A stretch of 64,000 nucleotides of DNA from Spartobacteria bacterium (lineage in GTDB: Bacteria > Verrucomicrobiota > Verrucomicrobiia > Chthoniobacterales > UBA6821), in contig CANIVT010000001.1 in assembly GCA_947471565.1 (NCBI GenBank), positions 62,001 through 126,000 of the forward strand. Reading direction: 5' to 3'. Position 1 is the first letter of the stretch. Each line of letters starts with the position of its first letter. The translations under genes and the position numbers were made by a program. Below the pieces are notes generated by a model. The model did not search any database and had not been told where the DNA came from. It saw only the letters and a list, made by a program, of their open reading frames with translations. Below are positions 28,877 to 36,788 of the stretch, in pieces.

Positions 28877-28967
28877 CCAAAGTTCCAAAAAAAGGATCAT
28901 GGGATTTCAGTTTGAAAATTGATTCCCGGACAACGCGGAGGAATTTTTTTCTGTCGAAGATTCCTGC

Positions 28968-29144
28968 TCAAGCGGGTGAAGCGACCGTATCGAGGAGACG
29001 ACAAAGAAAGTCCCCGTTCGTCACGTTAGCGTCACGTTTCGGGGTGGTTACGGTTTCCACCGAAGCTGCGAGAATGCTCAGCATGAGGGCTGAAAGAAGG
29101 GTTCTTCCCAAGTGGATTGGTCGTTTCCGGTTGGATGCATGCAT
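28968..29144 (-). CDS. Small secreted protein (58 aa), hypothetical
   Basis: A 58-codon frame. The N-terminus MHASNRKRPIHLGRTLLSAL and the following hydrophobic MLSILAASV look like a signal peptide. The remaining 28 residues are polar with one Cys. A ribosome-binding sequence AGAGGT lies just before the ATG, and an operator candidate is 14 nt upstream (29159-29175). It may also be the 5' remnant of a longer gene. Confidence 0.45.
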   Translation of the reverse strand: MHASNRKRPIHLGRTLLSALMLSILAASVETVTTPKRDANVTNGDFLCRLLDTVASPA

Positions 29145-29158
29145 GACCTCTTTCTATC

Positions 29159-29175
29159 ACGACCAATATGATCGT
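29159..29175. promoter_or_regulatory. Candidate operator, small-ORF site
   Basis: ACGACCAATATGATCGT fits ACGAY-N7-RTCGT perfectly. On the minus strand it overlaps a TTGACG hexamer. It lies 14 nt before the 58-codon ORF. Confidence 0.6.
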
Positions 29176-29262
29176 CAATAAAATGAAGAAAGAACTTTTC
29201 GGACGGGAACCACGACTCGGGGATTCCCACGAGGGATTCTTTGCTGAGCAAACGGCGGGTCC

Positions 29263-31272
29263 CTAAAAGAACCACTTGCTGCTGGCTCCTATGACCGTGA
29301 CATTGGGTACGGAGCCATTCCCTGCGGGATTAATGATGAATTCCACGAAGGGTTTGAGGTTAGCCCACTTTGTCAACTGGATGTCGTAGCAGGCCTCGAT
29401 GATCTGTGTACTCGTGAAGTGGGGCTGGTAGGCGTACGCATTTTGGAGCGGTTGGTTGGATGTCCCATTGTTGACCGCGCCTGTTTTTGCATTGACCGGG
29501 CTATACTGCGTGGGTCCGTTGGGAACGACCGCGTTGTAAGTGCTACCGTAGTCGTTCTGTAGGGCCTGATTCTGACCATCAATCCACTGGTTGTACTCTC
29601 CGCTGTAGAAGGCACTTCCCACGCAGAGCGCGATCATGTCATTGTCACGCATAGGGATAAGCCCCTTGTAGGCAAGACCCGTGTGGAAATAAAGCGGCAC
29701 CTGGCAGTTATTGGGAGGTGTGAAATTCATCATGCTGAAAGAATAAAGCCCCTGCTTTGAGACCGAGGCATGCATGGAGACCTGGTCATCCTGATAGTTA
29801 TGACCCTTCTCCGCATAGAGTTGCTGGTCAAGCTGTGCATAGAAGCCATAGACGACGGAGGTTTGGGTTGTCGGAATGGGTTTGCGGGTGGGAGAATTCG
29901 CCGAGGTTGTTCCCGATGCGCTGGTCGTGAAGGCAAAGGGGGTGAACTGAGAGCTGGCATTGCCCCAGATGTAGTTACCGATCGCATACTTGCCCTCGAG
30001 TCGATCACTTCCCCACTTGGGCTCCCATCCCATCTCGGTGACGCTGAAGAGTCCGTTCTGCGAGTATTGGCCGCCGCTACCCTGATCGTAGGGGCTTGAG
30101 GTGTAGTATCGGGGTGCCGAGACGACCTGCCCTGCGGAATTGGTGTAGGTGCTCTTATTATTTGAGGTCACGTACTTGGGTTGGTCCGGTCTTTTGCCAA
30201 TGTTCTGGGTGTTCGGATTGAACTGAGGCGATCCTGCCATTCCTCCGAAGCCATGGTTGTTGGCTCCCACGGTGCTGGGTACCCAACCGAGATTTTGCTT
30301 GGCGCCCGGGATCTGTTGTCCGTTCCCACCCACGACCGGCGTGACCTGTCCTGAACCGCGGAACTGTCCTTTGTAACTGGCTGGTACGGAGGTGTAGGGA
30401 TAAACGCTTGTCGCCGAGAATTGGGTCTGAGTGGGGCCGCCCATGTTGGAATTGGCGGCATAGAGTCCAGACTGGATGTAGACATTGCGAAGGGGTTTGA
30501 CCCTCAGGGTGCCTCCCCATGCGCCAAAGGTGTTGCCCCAGGGCACCGGACTGTTCTTGTAATAGTAGACGGAGGTGCCCGATGCATTTATGACCGGGAT
30601 GCCCGGCCCGACATTCGCCCCGATGCCCTTGCTCGTTGTGATCGCCTGATTCTCGAAAATCTTGGAGAGCGGCTGCTGGAGGAATTGCTCGTAGGGATTC
30701 TCCCAGCCGAGGTTGAAGTACAGGGCTTTGTTTTTGGAGGTGTATTCGATCATCTGCACGAGGTTCCAGAGATCCGCTCCGTTGGGCATGTTGCTCGGAG
30801 CAATGAAATTGGGGGTTCCGGCCGCCCAACGCGGATTGCCACCCGCCCGATAGCGCCAGTAGGAAACCAGTCCCCATCCCTTCAGCCCAGGAAGGATCGC
30901 CTCGGGCTCCCAAGTGAAGCGGATCTTCATGTCAAAGCACCAATTGCTGGTGGGTTGGTTGGGAAGTCCTCCCGAAGTCTGGCCAAAGTAGGCTTCCTTC
31001 ATGTCCCCTTTGAGTTTCCATCCGTAGGTTTTGAGAGGTGGCTCCAAGCCGAACCATTTCCAGGTTGCTCCATCTTTCTGTGTCAGCCAGGAGACTAGAA
31101 AGGAGTCCGCATCATGATTTCCTTGCCCCGATTCGACGGCGCGGATCGATTGCGCGGAAAATCCCGCAAAGAAAAGGACCGTCAGAACGACGGCGGTGAG
31201 CCTGCCCTGTCCGGTATCCGGGGGACTTTCCTGATGAGATCGGGGCGATACCTGTGACCGGTGCCTTGGCAT
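29263..31272 (-). CDS. OprB-like outer-membrane porin
   Basis: A predicted beta-barrel porin of 669 residues. An N-terminal basic stretch is followed by the signal core LTAVVLTVLFFAGFSAQ. The mature protein is rich in Tyr, Trp, Gly and Asn and ends in Phe (SSKWFF), as outer-membrane barrels do. FEFII-type strands and an ACYDIQLTKWANLKPFVEF segment near the end match carbohydrate-selective OprB porins. It lies between cysN and the encapsulin operon on the same strand, so it may help sulfate or organosulfur compounds cross the outer membrane. That role is inferred only from position. Confidence 0.78.
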   Translation of the reverse strand: MPRHRSQVSPRSHQESPPDTGQGRLTAVVLTVLFFAGFSAQSIRAVESGQGNHDADSFLVSWLTQKDGATWKWFGLEPPLKTYGWKLKGDMKEAYFGQTSGGLPNQPTSNWCFDMKIRFTWEPEAILPGLKGWGLVSYWRYRAGGNPRWAAGTPNFIAPSNMPNGADLWNLVQMIEYTSKNKALYFNLGWENPYEQFLQQPLSKIFENQAITTSKGIGANVGPGIPVINASGTSVYYYKNSPVPWGNTFGAWGGTLRVKPLRNVYIQSGLYAANSNMGGPTQTQFSATSVYPYTSVPASYKGQFRGSGQVTPVVGGNGQQIPGAKQNLGWVPSTVGANNHGFGGMAGSPQFNPNTQNIGKRPDQPKYVTSNNKSTYTNSAGQVVSAPRYYTSSPYDQGSGGQYSQNGLFSVTEMGWEPKWGSDRLEGKYAIGNYIWGNASSQFTPFAFTTSASGTTSANSPTRKPIPTTQTSVVYGFYAQLDQQLYAEKGHNYQDDQVSMHASVSKQGLYSFSMMNFTPPNNCQVPLYFHTGLAYKGLIPMRDNDMIALCVGSAFYSGEYNQWIDGQNQALQNDYGSTYNAVVPNGPTQYSPVNAKTGAVNNGTSNQPLQNAYAYQPHFTSTQIIEACYDIQLTKWANLKPFVEFIINPAGNGSVPNVTVIGASSKWFF

Positions 31273-31350
31273 GGAAAGACTCGGACTTGTTTGAGTAAAA
31301 GGGGCAGCGAGACTGGGATTGCGAGCCTGCGACTCATGCCTGCAGGAAGA

Positions 31351-32667
31351 TCAGATCGCGAAGTCCTTGTATTCGGGACGTGCCGCCTCAATGGGAGGGA
31401 GGAGCATCCCAGCACCCACCGTAGCATTGGTGCCCGGCTCGATCAGGATGAAGGAACCGGTGAGGCGGTTGGTGCCGTAGCCGTCGTAGACAAGCGGTTT
31501 TGCAGTCTTGATCCGGACTTCGCCGAGGTCATTCATTGAGAGTTCCGCCACCTCGGTTTCCTTGTCAAAAGTCGAGATATTGATCCTGTCCTCGATTGCG
31601 GTGACGGCCGCCTTGACTGTCTGCGTGGTGTGCTTGAGCAGGAACTGGCGTCCCGCAGTCAGGGGACGCGGTGCCATCCAGCAGATCTTGGCATGGAGTT
31701 CGTTGGAAGCACCGGGAAGATCGGACGCATCGACAATCACGTCGCCGCGGCTGATATCAAGGTCATGCTCCAGCACAAGGGTGACCGACTGCGGACTGAA
31801 GGCCTCCTCAAGGGGTCCGTCAATGGTCCAGATCTGCTTCACGGTGGAGGTGAAGCCGCTTGGGAGCACCATGACCTTCTGTCCTACCTTTACAACGCCG
31901 CCGGAGACCTGGCCGCTGAGACCGCGGAAATCATGAAGCGAATGATCGGTGGGGTTGTTGGGACGGTTCACCCATTGCACCGGGAAGCGGAAGTTCGTCA
32001 GGTTCCAGTCGCTGGCGATGTGGACCGTCTCGAGATGCCCGAGCAGAGTCGGGCCGGGATACCATGGCGTATGGGGCGACGCGGTGACGATGTTGTCGCC
32101 ATTCAAGGCGCTTACCGGGATGAACTTGACGTCCTTGATGTCCAGACGAGGGAGGAATTCCTCAAACTGATCCTGAATCTCGAGGAATCGCTCGTGACTC
32201 CAGTCCACGAGATCCATCTTGTTGATGGCCACGACGAGGTGAGGAATACGGAGCAGGGAAGCGATGATTGCATGACGGCGACTCTGCTCGATGACTCCTT
32301 GGCGGGCATCGATGAGGATGATCGAAAGATTCGCTGTCGAGGCGCCGGTGACCATGTTGCGCGTGTACTGCACGTGCCCCGGGGTGTCGGCGATGATGAA
32401 CTTGCGGCGGGGTGTGGCGAAGTAGCGGTAGGCGACATCGATTGTGATGCCCTGCTCGCGCTCGGCGCGGAGTCCGTCGGTCAGGTTGGCCAGATTGATC
32501 TGCCCGCCGCCGGTGATGTCGGCGGAGCGCTCCAGCGCCTCGATCTGATCCTCCATAAGCGACTTGGAATCGTAGAGAAGGCGTCCGATCAGCGTCGACT
32601 TGCCGTCGTCGACGGATCCGCAGGTATTGAAGCGGAGAAGATCTACCGGATGGGAGAGGGTGGACAT
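31351..32667 (-). CDS. cysN: Sulfate adenylyltransferase subunit 1 (GTPase)
   Basis: The regulatory GTPase of ATP sulfurylase, which drives formation of adenylyl sulfate (APS). Of 438 residues, G1 is GSVDDGKSTLIGRLL, G3 DTPGH and G4 NKMD, followed by EF-Tu-like beta-barrel domains. The length shows that no APS kinase (CysC) is fused to the C-terminus. It follows cysD after a spacer with octamer repeats. Confidence 0.95.
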   Translation of the reverse strand: MSTLSHPVDLLRFNTCGSVDDGKSTLIGRLLYDSKSLMEDQIEALERSADITGGGQINLANLTDGLRAEREQGITIDVAYRYFATPRRKFIIADTPGHVQYTRNMVTGASTANLSIILIDARQGVIEQSRRHAIIASLLRIPHLVVAINKMDLVDWSHERFLEIQDQFEEFLPRLDIKDVKFIPVSALNGDNIVTASPHTPWYPGPTLLGHLETVHIASDWNLTNFRFPVQWVNRPNNPTDHSLHDFRGLSGQVSGGVVKVGQKVMVLPSGFTSTVKQIWTIDGPLEEAFSPQSVTLVLEHDLDISRGDVIVDASDLPGASNELHAKICWMAPRPLTAGRQFLLKHTTQTVKAAVTAIEDRINISTFDKETEVAELSMNDLGEVRIKTAKPLVYDGYGTNRLTGSFILIEPGTNATVGAGMLLPPIEAARPEYKDFAI

Positions 32668-32670
32668 GGT

Positions 32671-32705
32671 TGAAGAGTTAAAAGGGTTGAAGCGTTAAAA
32701 AGTGG
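32671..32705. repeat. GTTAAAA-type repeat tract upstream of cysN
   Basis: Imperfect 8-bp units (GAGTTAAA, AGGGTTGA, AGCGTTAA) in the cysN leader. A further inverted tract at 32760-32795 lies near the cysD end. Confidence 0.6.
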
Positions 32706-32791
32706 GGAAGAGCTAACGTGAAGAGGTGGTGAAATTAAGAAAATGTCTGTTCTTCCTTTGTAACGTTTTAACTCTTCACTGTTTTAACTTC

Positions 32792-33694
32792 TTAAAAGTA
32801 ACCGGCTTTTTTACGGTCCTCCATTGCGGCCTCGGAGACCTTGTCGTCGGCTCGGGAACCGCGTTCGGTGACGCGGGCGGCCGCGATCTCTGCGATGATG
32901 TCATCAACGGTCGTTGCAGGGGATTCCACGCAGCCCGTGGAGATGATGTCGCCGATGGTGCGGACGCGGACGATGAGATCCTTGACCTCCTCGGTGGCCT
33001 TGGGTGGCAGGAGCTCCGTGTAGGGCTGCCACTGGCCGTGGCGACGGACGCACTTGCGGGGATGGCTGAAATAGATCGAGGGGACCTCAAGCTTCTCGCG
33101 CTTGATGTATTCCCAGACATCCATCTCGGTCCAGTTGGAGAGGGGGAAGACGCGCATATTCTCCCCGGGATTGAGGCGGCCGTTATAGAGGTTCCAGATC
33201 TCGGGCCGCTGGTTCTTGGGATCCCACTGGCCGAAACTGTCGCGGAAGCTGAAGAAGCGCTCTTTGGCGCGGGCCTTCTCCTCGTCACGGCGAGCGCCGC
33301 CGATGCAGGCGTCGAATCGGAACTCCTCGATGGCGGCCAGTAGGACGGGGATCTGGAGTTGATTGCGGCTGATCTGTCCGGGAGCTTGAACGGCAAGGCC
33401 CTTCTCCAGAGCCTCATCCACGGTTCGGATGATCAGCTTGGCTCCGAGTTCCTTTGCGCGGCGGTCGCGGAACTCCAGCAACTCGGGAAACTCGTGGCCG
33501 GTCGCCACATTCAGGAACGGCATCGGAATGTCCGAAGGGCGGAAGGCCTTTTCCGCAAGGCGGAGGAGACAGATCGAGTCCTTGCCTCCGGAGAAGAGAA
33601 TCGCAGGGAGCTCAAACTCCGAAGCAACCTCGCGCATGATGTGGATGGCCTCGGTTTCGAGGTAATCCAAGTGATCAAGATGATACGATTTCAT
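32792..33694 (-). CDS. cysD: Sulfate adenylyltransferase subunit 2
   Basis: The catalytic subunit of ATP sulfurylase, 300 residues. The PP-loop is SGGKDSICLLRLAEKAF. Further family stretches are ARRDEEKARAKERFFSFRD, NWTEMDVWEYIKREKLEVP and GCVESPATTVDDII. It works with CysN, the next gene in the direction of transcription. A four-helix-bundle gene lies upstream between cysD and cysH. Confidence 0.96.
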   Translation of the reverse strand: MKSYHLDHLDYLETEAIHIMREVASEFELPAILFSGGKDSICLLRLAEKAFRPSDIPMPFLNVATGHEFPELLEFRDRRAKELGAKLIIRTVDEALEKGLAVQAPGQISRNQLQIPVLLAAIEEFRFDACIGGARRDEEKARAKERFFSFRDSFGQWDPKNQRPEIWNLYNGRLNPGENMRVFPLSNWTEMDVWEYIKREKLEVPSIYFSHPRKCVRRHGQWQPYTELLPPKATEEVKDLIVRVRTIGDIISTGCVESPATTVDDIIAEIAAARVTERGSRADDKVSEAAMEDRKKAGYF

Positions 33695-33700
33695 TAGCAG

Positions 33701-33741
33701 AGAGTTAAAAGGGTGAAGCGTTAAAAGAGTTAAAAAGTATT
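33701..33741. repeat. GTTAAAA-type repeat tract upstream of cysD
   Basis: Imperfect octamers AGAGTTAA, AAGGGTGA, AGCGTTAA, AAGAGTTA, ending at the 3' end of the four-helix-bundle gene. Confidence 0.6.
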
Positions 33742-34195
33742 AGCCCTCAAGATCCGATGGGAACTCCTGAACCCGTGAGGAGTGTTCGATGCGTCCCCGA
33801 AGGTATCGTATGTATCCGTTCAGGATGCTATGAACATTCCATGCTTTATCTTTCAAAGCATCAGCTTCGGACTTCTGCAGATACGACTCATCGTCGCAAA
33901 CGTTGAGTTGATCGATCAGTTCTTCTAAAGATCCTCGGGAATTGAGTAGAAACCTGATTTGATCCGGGAAGTGATAGCGACCGTGCCCTTCCGCGATGTT
34001 GCTAGTAAGCGAGACCGCCGCCCTCCGCATCTGGTTGGCCAAACCGAATTTCTCAAAATCCGGAAGCGTTTGAGCAATTTTGTAGATCTCAATACGGAAA
34101 GCACGCGACTGCTGGTAAACTTCGAGATTTTCAAATGTCCGGAAAACAGCGGGGGTAACGATCTCTTCGGAAGGCTGTTTTTTGGGCGCAGTCAT
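33740..34195 (-). CDS. Four-helix-bundle protein (S23 / 23S intervening-sequence family)
   Basis: A 151-residue helical protein. Signature stretches are FENLEVYQQSRAFRIEIYKI, FEKFGLANQMRRAAVSLTSN and IAEGHGR. The family was first seen in intervening sequences of 23S rRNA genes and also occurs as scattered genes of unknown role. Here it sits inside the assimilatory cluster between cysH and cysD and is flanked on both sides by octamer repeat tracts (33701-33741, 34198-34232), which suggests that it arrived as an insert. Confidence 0.87.
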   Translation of the reverse strand: MTAPKKQPSEEIVTPAVFRTFENLEVYQQSRAFRIEIYKIAQTLPDFEKFGLANQMRRAAVSLTSNIAEGHGRYHFPDQIRFLLNSRGSLEELIDQLNVCDDESYLQKSEADALKDKAWNVHSILNGYIRYLRGRIEHSSRVQEFPSDLEG

Positions 34196-34197
34196 GC

Positions 34198-34232
34198 CTT
34201 TTTAACGCTTTAACCTTTTAACGCTTCAACCT
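34198..34232. repeat. GTTAAAA-type repeat tract, inverted orientation
   Basis: Units TTTTTAAC, GCTTTAAC, CTTTTAAC, GCTTCAAC between the four-helix-bundle gene start and the cysH end, reaching into the cysH 3' end. Confidence 0.6.
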
Positions 34233-34890
34233 TCTCTGCGCCCCAGCTTGCATGAAGTCCGCATTCGCGCTTCTCGTCGGCCTTGGCCGGGTCAAAGTAG
34301 TCCCACTCGTTGGGGAGCTTGTGCTCGGAGAGGTATGATTCCAGCTCCGCATCGGAGAGGCGAAAGACGGGGCTGACCTTGATGGAACCGAAATTCGAGT
34401 CATCCGAAACGACGTCAAGACCGGCGCGATTCGGGTTCTGAACCTTGCGGAGGGCCGTGATCCAGACGGCTGGAGCAAGCTCCTTCATGCCGCGTTGGAA
34501 GGGTTCCAGCTTCATGACGGCGCTGAATTTCTTGAGGGCTTCCTCGTTCTCTGGCGTCGGAACGGGGCCCTCCACGGCATCGCGGTGAGCCGGGGTGACC
34601 TTCGGGAGGTAGGCCTGGAGATTCAGACCGAGGAGCTTTTTCAATTCCTCGGCATGGCGGTAGGTCGCGGGGCGGTTGTAACCGTGATCGACCCAGAGCA
34701 CAGGGATATCGGCTTTGGCCTGCGTCGCCAGATGGAGAACGACGGCTTCAAAGGGACGGAAGTTCGTCGAGACGATGACTGGGCCGCCGAGTTTCGCGGC
34801 GAGATCCACCGCCCAGCGGGTAATCTCCAGTGGTGATTTGCCACTGAGCTCCGCGTTCCAGGATGAGAGTTGTTCTTGAGAAGCCGCCAC
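34210..34890 (-). CDS. cysH: Phosphoadenylyl-sulfate (or APS) reductase
   Basis: Reduces activated sulfate to sulfite with thioredoxin. A 226-residue protein with the PP-loop-like VIVSTNFRPFEAVVLHLA and the C-terminal catalytic ECGLH. The paired Cys-Cys motifs of Fe-S APS reductases are absent, which favours PAPS as substrate. No APS kinase gene is in the window. I use a GTG start at 34890 with AGGA 4 nt before it; the frame open to 35433 runs antisense through cysI. It follows cysI after 10 nt. Confidence 0.9.
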   Translation of the reverse strand: MAASQEQLSSWNAELSGKSPLEITRWAVDLAAKLGGPVIVSTNFRPFEAVVLHLATQAKADIPVLWVDHGYNRPATYRHAEELKKLLGLNLQAYLPKVTPAHRDAVEGPVPTPENEEALKKFSAVMKLEPFQRGMKELAPAVWITALRKVQNPNRAGLDVVSDDSNFGSIKVSPVFRLSDAELESYLSEHKLPNEWDYFDPAKADEKRECGLHASWGAEKVEALKG

Positions 34891-34900
34891 GGTCCTAAAA

Positions 34901-36610
34901 TCAGGCGACCTGAGTTCCCACGCTGTGGAAGGTGGCGTCGGCCGGCAGGATCTCGCGGTCGCAGAAATCACCGAAGCCTTCGCCCTCATTGCGCTCCTTG
35001 GAGTAGCGCTTGATGATTGGGGCGAGTCTGGCCACGGCGTCGTCGATCGTGATGCTGGGTGAGAAGAGGCGGTTGAGTCTGGTGCCGTTGTACTTAGCTC
35101 CAAGGTAGAGCGCATACTTGCCTGGGGCCTTGCCCACAAAGCCGATCTCGGCGAGGTAGGGGCGGCAGCAGCCATTGGGGCAACCGGTGATGCGGAGGCT
35201 GATCGCGTCGTCGCGCAGTCCCGCCTCGTCGAGGACGGTCTCGAACTTTCCAAGAATCGAGGGGAGGTCGCGCTCGCTCTCGGCGAGGGCGAGTCCGCAG
35301 GTGGGCAGTGCCACGCAGGAGAGGGCGTTGAGGCGGAGGCCGGAGCGGTCATTTTCATGCGAGAGCCCGTGCTTCTCGAGGATGGCGTTGATCTCGGCCT
35401 TCTTGGCGGCGGTGACGCCGGAGATGGTGACATTCTGCGAGGGGGTGAGACGGAAGTCCCCCTCGTGGATCTCGGCGATCTCGCGCAGAGCGCTCTTCAT
35501 CGGCCATCCCGGGACATCCTTGATGCGTCCGCTCAGGATATGGAGTCCGTAAAACCAGGTGCCGTCGGTGCATTCATGCCAACCGAAGGGATCCTCGATC
35601 GTGGTGAAGTGGAAGGGACGTGCAGGCTCGAGTTGGAAGCTGATGCGCTTCTGCACCTCGCCGCGGAACCACTCGATACCGCGGTCCTGGATCGTGTACT
35701 TGAGGCGGGCGTGCTTTCGGTTGGTGCGGTCGCCGAAGTCGCGCTGAGTCGTGAGGACGGCGGCACCGACCTCGTTGACCTTATCAGAGGGAATGAAGCC
35801 GAGGAGATCGGCCAGACGGGGGAAGGTCTCCGCATTGCCATGGCTCATGCCGAGGCCTCCGCCGACGGTCACGTTGTACCCTACGAGCTTGCCGTTCTCG
35901 ACGATTGCGATGTAGCCGAGATCCTGGGAGAAGACGTCGACGTCGTTGGAGGGGGGGATGGCAAAGCCGGTCTTGAACTTGCGGGGAAGGTAGGTGTCGC
36001 CGTACATCGGCTCGACCTCGGGCTCGCCGCCGGCCACGAGTTCCTCGTCGAGGTAGATCTCGTGGTAGGCTCGGGTCTTGGGAAGGGCATAGTTACTCCA
36101 GTCGGCCGCGTGCTTGTAGACTTGCTCCAGAATCTCGGAGCGCTCGGGGTTCGGCGGGGCCATCACGTTGCGGTTCACGTCGCCGCAGGCCGCAATCGAG
36201 TCGAGCAGGACTTGGTGCATCCCCTTGATGAGTTTCTTGATATTGCCCTTCAGGACCCCGTGGAACTGGAAGGTCTGGCGCGTCGTCAGTCGCAGCGAGG
36301 GGGAGGCGATCTCGTTGGCGAGATTGTCGAGGACGATCCACTGCTTGGCTGTGGCCTTGCCACCAGCGAGTCGGACGCGGCACATGAAGGCGAATGCCTT
36401 TTCTTTCCCTTCTTTCTTCAGGGCGTTCCGTAGATCGCGGTCATCCTGCATGTAGAGTCCGTGAAACTTGGAAAGTTGATTGCTCTCCTCGGAGATGTTT
36501 CCTGTGGAGGTGTCTGCCAAGTCGGCGGCGATGTTGCCACGCAGATGGCGCGAGTTGATCTTGAAGGTCTCGTTGGCAACGAGGGGTTTGGCGGATGGGT
36601 CGGTGCTCAT
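34901..36610 (-). CDS. cysI: Sulfite reductase hemoprotein subunit
   Basis: Reduces sulfite to sulfide with six electrons at a siroheme-[4Fe-4S] centre. Of 569 residues, the cluster cysteines are in CVALPTCGLA and GCPNGCCRP. The first half has RLTTRQTFQFHGVLKG and the repeat domain pattern of CysI. No flavoprotein partner (CysJ) is in the window, so the electron donor is open. It is first in the reductive run cysI-cysH-S23-cysD-cysN. Two operator candidates lie in its leader (36619-36635 and 36768-36784). Confidence 0.94.
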   Translation of the reverse strand: MSTDPSAKPLVANETFKINSRHLRGNIAADLADTSTGNISEESNQLSKFHGLYMQDDRDLRNALKKEGKEKAFAFMCRVRLAGGKATAKQWIVLDNLANEIASPSLRLTTRQTFQFHGVLKGNIKKLIKGMHQVLLDSIAACGDVNRNVMAPPNPERSEILEQVYKHAADWSNYALPKTRAYHEIYLDEELVAGGEPEVEPMYGDTYLPRKFKTGFAIPPSNDVDVFSQDLGYIAIVENGKLVGYNVTVGGGLGMSHGNAETFPRLADLLGFIPSDKVNEVGAAVLTTQRDFGDRTNRKHARLKYTIQDRGIEWFRGEVQKRISFQLEPARPFHFTTIEDPFGWHECTDGTWFYGLHILSGRIKDVPGWPMKSALREIAEIHEGDFRLTPSQNVTISGVTAAKKAEINAILEKHGLSHENDRSGLRLNALSCVALPTCGLALAESERDLPSILGKFETVLDEAGLRDDAISLRITGCPNGCCRPYLAEIGFVGKAPGKYALYLGAKYNGTRLNRLFSPSITIDDAVARLAPIIKRYSKERNEGEGFGDFCDREILPADATFHSVGTQVA

Positions 36611-36618
36611 AATAAATA

Positions 36619-36635
36619 ACGACTGAATAGATCGT
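36619..36635. promoter_or_regulatory. Candidate operator, cysI proximal site
   Basis: ACGACTGAATAGATCGT fits ACGAY-N7-RTCGT perfectly and lies 8 nt before the cysI start, where binding could also hinder translation start. Confidence 0.6.
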
Positions 36636-36767
36636 CTGTATGTGGTTTCTGAAGGAGTTTTTAAAGTGTAGGAAGAGATACTAAAGCAAGTTTCAAAAGA
36701 GAAAGACGTTTATTTTATCCTGATTGCTCTCAGAGACGAGAAAAATTAGAGAAAAACTCCAAATAAA

Positions 36768-36784
36768 ACGATTATAAAGGTCGT
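36768..36784. promoter_or_regulatory. Candidate operator with -10 box, cysI distal site
   Basis: ACGATTATAAAGGTCGT fits ACGAY-N7-RTCGT perfectly. On the minus strand it contains a consensus TATAAT (36776-36771), so a bound regulator would cover the promoter. The -35 region is weak. The leader to cysI would be about 150 nt. Confidence 0.65.
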
Positions 36785-36788
36785 TTAT

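Larger units (their letters stand above)
28683..29262. other. 580-bp regulatory spacer between porin and encapsulin genes
   Basis: The spacer holds two perfect operator candidates (28860-28876 and 29159-29175) and a 58-codon minus-strand ORF with a signal peptide (28968-29144). The plus-strand ORF at 28792-29181 reads antisense to these and has no family features. Confidence 0.6.

Noticed and set aside
28792-29181. 129-codon plus-strand ORF upstream of the encapsulin gene
   Set aside because: No recognisable domain, poor start context, and it runs over two operator candidates and the small minus-strand ORF.
31630-32673. 347-codon plus-strand ORF opposite cysN
   Set aside because: Antisense shadow; no family features, while CysN is intact on the minus strand.
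35357-36433. 358-codon plus-strand ORF opposite cysI
   Set aside because: Antisense shadow of sulfite reductase.
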